Source of the DNA: Suilimivivens sp964393865
Lineage (GTDB): Bacteria > Bacillota > Clostridia > Lachnospirales > Lachnospiraceae
Direction: 5' to 3'
Length of the DNA stretch: 63,811 bases
Assembly: GCA_964393865.1 (NCBI GenBank)
Contig: CAYMUW010000016.1
Span: forward strand, 1-63,811
Part shown: positions 59,039 through 63,811 of the stretch, in pieces
How positions within the stretch are numbered: the first letter of the stretch is position 1
Layout of the letters: every line of letters begins with the position of its first letter
Notes under the pieces: generated by a model
What the model was told of the DNA's origin: nothing
The model's database searches: none
Seen by the model: only the letters and a program-made list of their open reading frames with translations
Position numbers and translations under genes: made by a program

Positions 59039-59257
59039 ATGAATAATAAATGTTTGGACTGTATCGCACTTACCATTGCCATTATAGGTGCTGTCAACTG
59101 GGGATTGATTGGATTTTTCGGATTTGATTTGGTGGCTTTCATCTTTGGAAACATGTCCTGGTTGTCAAGAATCATCTATGCAATTGTAGGTATCTGCGGC
59201 CTGTATTTGATTACTTTCTATATGTACGCCGGCGGAACAGAAAAAACAAGAAGTTAA
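59039..59257 (+). CDS. DUF378 small membrane protein
   Basis: The 72-residue protein has two TM segments (ALTIAIIGAVNWGLIGFFGF and RIIYAIVGICGLYLITFYM), the DUF378 pattern including the NWGLIG core. I chose ATG 59039 behind GGGAGG. It is monocistronic, with a terminator 16 nt after it. Function is unknown. Confidence 0.9.
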   Translation: MNNKCLDCIALTIAIIGAVNWGLIGFFGFDLVAFIFGNMSWLSRIIYAIVGICGLYLITFYMYAGGTEKTRS

Positions 59258-59272
59258 ACGATAATATATGAT

Positions 59273-59310
59273 AAAAGGAACCAGAAGTAAAATCTGATTC
59301 CTTTTATTAT
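59273..59310. terminator. Bidirectional terminator
   Basis: AAAAGGAACCAGA and TCTGATTCCTTTT pair with one mismatch. T-rich sequence follows on the plus strand, and a run of T also follows on the minus side. It serves the DUF378 gene and possibly the minus-strand rsfS end. Confidence 0.7.
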
Positions 59311-59364
59311 ATATCTTCATAAATACATACCTTCATAATATATTCTTCATTAAGATAACGACGA

Positions 59365-59751
59365 TCATTTTAATTCGTCAGGATCGATCAATGTTCCATC
59401 TCTCCAGATACGTTCCAGATCATAAAACAAGCGGTTTTCTTTGTCAAAAATATGAACAATGATATCTCCGAAATCCAGAAGCACCCAGTTGGCATGGGCA
59501 TAACCTTCCTTCTGTTTAATGGGATATCCTGCCCTGTGAAGACACTCTTCCACTTCGTCTGCCATCGCCTGAATTTGGCTGATATTGGTTCCGTTTGCAA
59601 TAATGAAATAATCGGCAATTACGGAAACCTGGCTAATATCGATTACTCTTATGTCTTCTGCCTTCTTCTCTTCCAGCGCAAGGATGGCTTTCCCGGCCAT
59701 TTCCTTTATGGAATCCGCAGATAGACGGTTTGCTGCCGTAATCTCTGTCAT
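59365..59751 (-). CDS. rsfS: Ribosome silencing factor RsfS
   Basis: The 128-residue Iojap/RsfS protein binds L14 and blocks subunit joining in slow growth. Motifs are VIDISQVSVIADYFIIANGTN, HANWVLLDFGDIIVHIF and YDLERIWRDG. I chose the ATG at 59751 behind GGAGG. It is the last gene of the nadD-yqeK-rsfS cluster. Confidence 0.95.
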   Translation of the reverse strand: MTEITAANRLSADSIKEMAGKAILALEEKKAEDIRVIDISQVSVIADYFIIANGTNISQIQAMADEVEECLHRAGYPIKQKEGYAHANWVLLDFGDIIVHIFDKENRLFYDLERIWRDGTLIDPDELK

Positions 59752-59793
59752 ATTATTCCTCCGTTTCTGCGCCTGCATTTAGAAAAATGTTTT

Positions 59794-60375
59794 TTACACA
59801 GTTTTCTCTGCGCAATAAAAATCATAGGTTTTTTGTGTCATAATGTCTATAGGAGCGTTGATGCTCTTTAAATAATGAAGCGTATCCTCCAAAATACGAA
59901 TGAGCGCCAGATCAAGATTCTGAAAAGCAAGCTTTCGTATCTGGATAAGATTAGGCGCCTGCTTTCTGCCCGGTTCAATATAATCCGCAATATAGATAAT
60001 TTTTTCCAGCTGTGACATTCCCGGTCTTGCGGTGGTATGGTTTAATATGGCATTGATAATGTCCTGATCATGGATGTTGAACTGCTTCATGGCCATATAG
60101 CTTCCCACCTTTGCGTGAAGAAGAAAAGGATTTTTTCTTTCCACTTCATTGATGAGAATATTATGCTTTTCACATATGGAAATCATCTTTTCGTCACTGA
60201 TACACTTTGCGCAGTCGTGCAAAAGTCCTGCCGTCATAGCTTTGCTTAAATCGGTATCGTAGCACATTGCAAGACTGCATGCGGTATAGGCCACCCCCAG
60301 AGTGTGCTCAAAGCGTTTGGGGTCAAGAGATTTTTCCATTTTTTTTCTGATTTTTTTGATGTCAGCAGCTTTCAT
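59794..60375 (-). CDS. yqeK: HD-domain phosphohydrolase YqeK (Ap4A hydrolase family)
   Basis: The 193-residue HD protein has FEHTLGVAYTACSLA, GLLHDCAK (HD pair) and NHTTARPGMSQLEKIIYIADYIEP. YqeK enzymes split Ap4A symmetrically. I chose the ATG at 60375 behind GGGAGT; the longer frame overlaps nadD. It sits between nadD and rsfS, the standard order. Confidence 0.93.
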   Translation of the reverse strand: MKAADIKKIRKKMEKSLDPKRFEHTLGVAYTACSLAMCYDTDLSKAMTAGLLHDCAKCISDEKMISICEKHNILINEVERKNPFLLHAKVGSYMAMKQFNIHDQDIINAILNHTTARPGMSQLEKIIYIADYIEPGRKQAPNLIQIRKLAFQNLDLALIRILEDTLHYLKSINAPIDIMTQKTYDFYCAEKTV

Positions 60376-60379
60376 ACAG

Positions 60380-61003
60380 TTACTCCCTATCTGATTTTTC
60401 CCGATACAGTTGATTTTTATCAATGTAATCTATTAGCTTGTCGGGGAGCATATAGCGGATAGATTTTCCGGAGGCTGCCCGGCTCCTAATTTCAGAGGAA
60501 GAAAGATCAATAAATCTGGCGGGAAGAATCCGAACGTCTGCCTGATATTCATAAATCAGATGAGATGCAATTCTCTGCAGCCGGTCTTCTGTGCCGGTTC
60601 CTCTTACAGAGACGACAACAATACAGTTTTGCAGTATGATTTCAGGATTTTTCCATGTTTCCATAATCAGGAGGTTGTCCGCTCCCATAATAAAGTAATA
60701 AGTATTATCAGGATTTTCTCTGCGAAGGGTTAAAAGAGTTTCACAGGTATAGGTAGCTCCTTCTTTTTCGATTTCCATAGTACTCATATGAAAAGCAGGA
60801 TGATTTTCAAGCGCAAGAGCTGTCATTTCGGCTCTGACTTTTCCGTCAAGAACCGAAGCTGTGTTTTTCATATAAGGATTACCGCTGGGGATAAAAAGAA
60901 CCTCGTCCAGTCCAAAAGTGTCAGCTGCCTGTTCAGCCAAAAGTAAATGGCCAAAATGAATGGGATTAAAAGTTCCGCCCATAATACCGATTTTCTTTCC
61001 CAT
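60380..61003 (-). CDS. nadD: Nicotinate-nucleotide adenylyltransferase
   Basis: The 207-residue enzyme of NAD synthesis has IGIMGGTFNPIHFGHLLLAE at the N-terminus, FIMGADNLLIMETW in the middle and the ISSSEIRxR-type motif SSSEIRSRAASGKSIRYMLP. It is followed 4 nt later by yqeK. Confidence 0.96.
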   Translation of the reverse strand: MGKKIGIMGGTFNPIHFGHLLLAEQAADTFGLDEVLFIPSGNPYMKNTASVLDGKVRAEMTALALENHPAFHMSTMEIEKEGATYTCETLLTLRRENPDNTYYFIMGADNLLIMETWKNPEIILQNCIVVVSVRGTGTEDRLQRIASHLIYEYQADVRILPARFIDLSSSEIRSRAASGKSIRYMLPDKLIDYIDKNQLYREKSDRE

Positions 61004-61022
61004 AATTACCTCTTTACATTCC

Positions 61023-61313
61023 CTATGTGGGAAGCTCTATCTTTTTATGATCTTTATTTTCCTTGTACAATACAATTTTTTTCCCGATAACCTGTACTAC
61101 CTGAGAACCGGTTCGATCTGCCAGCATGGCGGCAATTTCTTTCGGATCATCCATACAGTTTTTCAGTACCGCAACTTTAATCAGTTCTCTGGTATTGAAC
61201 GCTTCGTTGACTGCATGAGTCACCTCAGGAGTAAGCGAGGCTTTTCCGATTTGAAAAACCGGCTCTATATTCATTGCCAGACCTTTTAAATAGGCACGTT
61301 GTTTACTGGTCAT
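61023..61313 (-). CDS. yhbY: YhbY-type CRM RNA-binding protein
   Basis: The 96-residue CRS1/YhbY domain protein has QRAYLKGLAMNIEPVFQIGK, VTHAVNEAFNTRELIKVAVL and the loop GSQVVQVIGKKIVLYKE. It associates with pre-50S ribosomes. It is co-directional between obg and nadD. Confidence 0.95.
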   Translation of the reverse strand: MTSKQRAYLKGLAMNIEPVFQIGKASLTPEVTHAVNEAFNTRELIKVAVLKNCMDDPKEIAAMLADRTGSQVVQVIGKKIVLYKENKDHKKIELPT

Positions 61314-61324
61314 AACATTCTCCT

Positions 61325-62617
61325 CTATTTATAGTAATCAAAGGATAAGCCGTACATTCGAACGGTATCGCCTTCCTGAATTCCAAGTTCCTCCAGCTGT
61401 TCCAAAATTCCGTTTAATTTCAGAAAATTCTGGAAGAAGGTAAATCCCTTTTCGGATTCCAGATTGGTATATCCAAGCATTTTTTCAATTCTTGGTCCTT
61501 CTACCACATACTCATCAGCATCTTCATCGTAGATGACAGTGTAAGGTTCGTTGGTGCCTCCGAGCATATATTCGGGATAAAATTCCTGCTCGAATATTAC
61601 CGGTTTGTCAGGAACTGCATCCAGCATTTCTCTGACATGATAAAGAAGCTGTCTGATCCCTTTTCCGCTGATTGCCGAAATAGGAAATACCCTAATGCCC
61701 TTTGGCTCAAACTCGTCCTTTAGTTTTTGCACCGGATCATTTCCGTCCCCGGAAAAGATCATATCTATTTTGTTGGCGGCAATTACCTGAGGCCGTCTGG
61801 CAATATCCGGGTTATAGGTCTCCAATTCCTTATTGATGGCGTAGATGTCCCTAACGGGATCCCGCCCCTCGCTGGAAGCAGCGTCCACAATGTGAATAAT
61901 TACCTTGGTTCTTTCGATATGGCGAAGAAATTCAAAGCCCAGTCCAACGCCTTCCGAGGCACCTTCGATCAGTCCCGGAATATCTGCAATTACAAAGCCC
62001 TTTGCGTCGGGAATATCCACCACACCCAAATGAGGATTTAAGGTGGTAAAGTGATAATTGGCCACTTTCGGTCTGGCATTGGATACCTGTGTTAAAAAAG
62101 TGGATTTACCCACGTTGGGGAAACCTACCAGCCCTACATCGGCAATGACCTTAAGCTCCATTAAAAGCTCCAGCTCGCGGGCAGGCTGCCCAGGCTGCGC
62201 GTATTTGGGCGCCTGCATGGTGCTTGTGGCGTAATGCTGATTTCCGTTGCCGCCATGTCCGCCCTTTAGAAGCACAAAGCGCCTGTTTTCACCTGACATA
62301 TCGGCAATGATTTTGCCGCTTTCGGCTTCTTTAATTACCGTTCCCTCGGGAACCTTCAAGATCAAATCACCGCCGTTTTTGCCGCGGCAATTGCGTTTGC
62401 CGCCGTTTTCCCCGTCTTCGGCATGATATTTTCTTACATGACGATAATCGGTGAGGGTGTTTAATCCGTCATCCACTTCAAAAATTACGCTGCCGCCATT
62501 ACCGCCGTCCCCGCCGTCCGGGCCGCCGTTAGGTACATATTTTTCACGACGGAAGGAAACATGTCCGTCTCCGCCTTTTCCGCTGCGTACATATATTCTC
62601 GCTCTGTCTGCAAACAT
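61325..62617 (-). CDS. obgE: GTPase Obg/CgtA
   Basis: The 430-residue GTPase has a glycine-rich Obg fold (GGPDGGDGGNGGSVIFEVD), a G domain with P-loop GFPNVGKST (165-173), DIPGLIEGASEGVGLG (G3) and NKID (G4), and a C-terminal OCT domain (YTNLESEKGFTFFQ). It acts in 50S assembly and stress responses. A terminator lies between it and rpmA, so its expression may differ from that of the ribosomal proteins. Confidence 0.96.
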   Translation of the reverse strand: MFADRARIYVRSGKGGDGHVSFRREKYVPNGGPDGGDGGNGGSVIFEVDDGLNTLTDYRHVRKYHAEDGENGGKRNCRGKNGGDLILKVPEGTVIKEAESGKIIADMSGENRRFVLLKGGHGGNGNQHYATSTMQAPKYAQPGQPARELELLMELKVIADVGLVGFPNVGKSTFLTQVSNARPKVANYHFTTLNPHLGVVDIPDAKGFVIADIPGLIEGASEGVGLGFEFLRHIERTKVIIHIVDAASSEGRDPVRDIYAINKELETYNPDIARRPQVIAANKIDMIFSGDGNDPVQKLKDEFEPKGIRVFPISAISGKGIRQLLYHVREMLDAVPDKPVIFEQEFYPEYMLGGTNEPYTVIYDEDADEYVVEGPRIEKMLGYTNLESEKGFTFFQNFLKLNGILEQLEELGIQEGDTVRMYGLSFDYYK

Positions 62618-62660
62618 GATGCTATCCTTTCACAAAGTGGAATTTCATTTCCTTACAATT

Positions 62661-62697
62661 TTAAAAAAGGCTTCAAACAAACAGGATGTTTGAAGCC
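62661..62697 (-). terminator. Intrinsic terminator between rpmA and obg
   Basis: On the minus strand GGCTTCAAAC and GTTTGAAGCC form a perfect 10-bp stem with a 9-nt loop, followed by TTTTTTAA. It lies 16 nt after the rpmA stop. It would end or reduce the rplU-prp-rpmA transcript before obg. Confidence 0.85.
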
Positions 62698-62712
62698 CAA
62701 GCATAATTCGTA

Positions 62713-62997
62713 CTATTTCTCTACCGGATATACGGAAGCCTGCTTTTTGTCTCTTCCTACTCTTTCGAATCTAAGTACACCATCGACCAATGCGAATAAT
62801 GTATCATCACCGCCGCGTCCTACGTTAATACCGGGATGGATCTTTGTTCCACGCTGTCTGTATAAAATGTTTCCGGCTTTAACAAACTGACCGTCAGCTC
62901 TCTTTGCACCAAGTCTCTTGGATTCGGAATCCCTACCGTTCTTGGTAGAACCAACACCTTTTTTATGAGCAAAAAATTGAAGGTTTAGCTTTAACAT
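62713..62997 (-). CDS. rpmA: Ribosomal protein bL27 with cleavable N-terminus
   Basis: The 94-residue protein begins MLKLNLQFFAHKKGVGSTKN. NLQFFA is the extension that the Prp protease removes in Firmicutes (after the second Phe), leaving AHKKG next to the peptidyl transferase centre. The rest (RQRGTKIHPGINVGRGGDDTLFA) is standard. prp is the gene directly upstream. Confidence 0.97.
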   Translation of the reverse strand: MLKLNLQFFAHKKGVGSTKNGRDSESKRLGAKRADGQFVKAGNILYRQRGTKIHPGINVGRGGDDTLFALVDGVLRFERVGRDKKQASVYPVEK

Positions 62998-63000
62998 GGT

Positions 63001-63330
63001 TTACACCTCCTTGAATTTGAGTTCTACATAACTTTTGCCGTATTCCTCGGCAACGCCTTGTAATCCAAGCACCAGTGAATCCATAAGAAGTCTGCCGTCC
63101 TCTTTCAAATCCTCTGAAAACCGTACATCAATCTTTCCGGAATTTTCATCGGTATCTACCTGCATCATAGTCTCAGTCAATGTTTCAAGAGAATTGATAG
63201 TATTGATAACAAGTACGGATATGGCAGCACAGACAATATCTTCGCCGGAATCGGCATAGTCTGCATGACCTGAACAGGTCATCTGCTTATAGTTCCCATT
63301 TTTGGATTTTTTAATCGTTATGGTTGTCAT
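63001..63330 (-). CDS. prp: Ribosomal-processing cysteine protease Prp
   Basis: The 109-residue protease has catalytic His22 (SGHADYADSGEDIVC) and Cys34, the same positions as described for the Staphylococcus enzyme. It cleaves the L27 N-terminal extension and sits between rplU and rpmA, as expected. Confidence 0.95.
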   Translation of the reverse strand: MTTITIKKSKNGNYKQMTCSGHADYADSGEDIVCAAISVLVINTINSLETLTETMMQVDTDENSGKIDVRFSEDLKEDGRLLMDSLVLGLQGVAEEYGKSYVELKFKEV

Positions 63331-63348
63331 ATTTCTTTGAGCATACCT

Positions 63349-63654
63349 TTATGCGTTGATCTTATCAATCTTAACCTGTGTGTATGCTTGTCTGTGACCG
63401 TTTTTCTTGTGATAACCGGTTTTTCTCTTATACTTGTAAACGATAACCTTGCGATATCTGCCCTGTTCCATAACAGTTGCAGTTACACTTGCATCCTTTA
63501 CATCACCGGCAACCTTAAGCTCCTTATCGCTTACGGCGATAACCTGATCAAATGTCACAGTTGCTCCGGGCTCAACATCAAGCTTTTCAACCTTGATTAC
63601 ATCACCCTCGGAAACCTTATACTGTTTTCCACCTGTTGCAATGATTGCGTACAT
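63349..63654 (-). CDS. rplU: Ribosomal protein bL21
   Basis: The 101-residue protein MYAIIATGGKQYKVSEGDVI is a typical bL21, ending with the C-terminal YKYKRKTGYHKKNGHRQ. I chose ATG 63654 behind AAGGAGG; a longer frame to 63723 runs through the leader. It is the first gene of rplU-prp-rpmA. Confidence 0.97.
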   Translation of the reverse strand: MYAIIATGGKQYKVSEGDVIKVEKLDVEPGATVTFDQVIAVSDKELKVAGDVKDASVTATVMEQGRYRKVIVYKYKRKTGYHKKNGHRQAYTQVKIDKINA

Positions 63655-63659
63655 ATGGG

Positions 63660-63745
63660 ATACCTCCTTCTCATCAGTATCACTGATGTTTCTCGCTAAC
63701 TGTGGCGGCGCAAAAGTGCGCACTTAGGCCTCGTTATGCGGCATA
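63660..63745 (-). ncRNA. L21-type leader RNA (5' UTR regulatory element)
   Basis: Between the promoter and rplU, the minus-strand RNA can fold a GCGC stem with an ACTTTT loop (about 63700-63718) and a CATCAGT/ACTGATG hairpin (63672-63688) directly before the ribosome-binding site. This position and layout fit the Firmicutes L21 leader, thought to give feedback control by L21. I cannot run a covariance model, so the boundaries are approximate. Confidence 0.55.
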
Positions 63746-63752
63746 CTCATAT

Positions 63753-63781
63753 ACTATAGCATCAGGCGAATGTCTTGTCAA
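63753..63781 (-). promoter_or_regulatory. Promoter of the rplU operon
   Basis: On the minus strand, TTGACA (63781-63776), 17 nt, then TATAGT (63758-63753) is a near-perfect sigma-A promoter about 100 nt before the rplU ATG. Confidence 0.85.
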
Positions 63782-63811
63782 GAAATTTTGCTAAATTTTG
63801 CTGTGATTTTG

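Noticed and set aside
1..63811. tRNA, rRNA and CRISPR loci
   Set aside because: I looked for TTCRANY/CCA-like tRNA ends, rRNA blocks and spaced direct repeats on both strands and found none I could support by eye.

Overview
The window reads as one chromosomal segment of an anaerobic, spore-forming Clostridia, most likely a Lachnospiraceae (inference). Supporting features are a cotJABC spore-coat operon, a monomeric [FeFe] hydrogenase, a two-subunit iron-sulfur L-serine dehydratase, a radC-mreBCD-mrdA-minCDE-rodA block, a lexA/yneA SOS pair, and an rplU-prp-rpmA operon with a cleavable L27 extension. I saw no rRNA, tRNA, CRISPR array, transposase or prophage.

Layout. (1) 1-5.6 kb is a visibly A+T-richer accessory islet holding broken genes. 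It contains an MNT nucleotidyltransferase with a nonsense-mutated HEPN partner, a truncated propeller-like fragment, two zinc-ribbon proteins with a membrane protein, and frameshifted coiled-coil debris. On its left lies a 38-codon remnant of a second cotJC gene, in the same orientation as the intact cotJC on its right. (2) 5.6-6.7 kb is cotJABC on the minus strand. (3) 6.8-20 kb holds a GldA/GldFG-type ABC system with a DUF4340 protein, the hydrogenase, gltX, a UvrD-like helicase, a GH13-fold protein that has lost catalytic residues, a DUF5662 protein, a Cys/Asp/Arg-rich protein behind a sigma-K-like promoter, GtrA, and a nuclease-like protein. (4) 20-28.9 kb is miaB-mutS-mutL-miaA plus an aluminium-resistance/methionine gamma-lyase-like protein and a DUF4321 protein. 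(5) 28.9-39.4 kb is the cell-shape and division block, ending in mgsA and a D,D-carboxypeptidase. (6) 39.4-45.2 kb holds a P-loop protein, a HlyD-like envelope protein, yggS, sepF, aroB, lspA and an rluD-family gene. (7) 45.2-53.2 kb holds sdaAB-sdaAA, a cytidylate-kinase-like protein, dtd, an AI-2E transporter, ttcA, a Xer recombinase, and yneA/lexA. (8) 53.3-59 kb, on the minus strand, is a complete branched-chain amino-acid ABC transporter (livKHMGF) behind a consensus promoter, followed by a second cytidylate-kinase-like gene. (9) 59-63.8 kb is mostly on the minus strand: rplU-prp-rpmA-obg-yhbY-nadD-yqeK-rsfS, with an L21-type leader and a consensus promoter.

The backbone combines envelope growth (MreBCD, PBP2, RodA, DacF), septum placement (MinCDE, SepF), DNA repair and SOS control (MutSL, LexA, YneA, helicase) and ribosome/tRNA maturation (MiaA, MiaB, TtcA, Obg, YhbY, RsfS). 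Nothing here is a certain new system. The items most worth a second look are the islet with its zinc-ribbon module, the GH13 pseudoenzyme, the PBP2 with a roughly 250-residue insertion, the SepF-linked HlyD-like protein, and the two kinase-like proteins with an altered P-loop.
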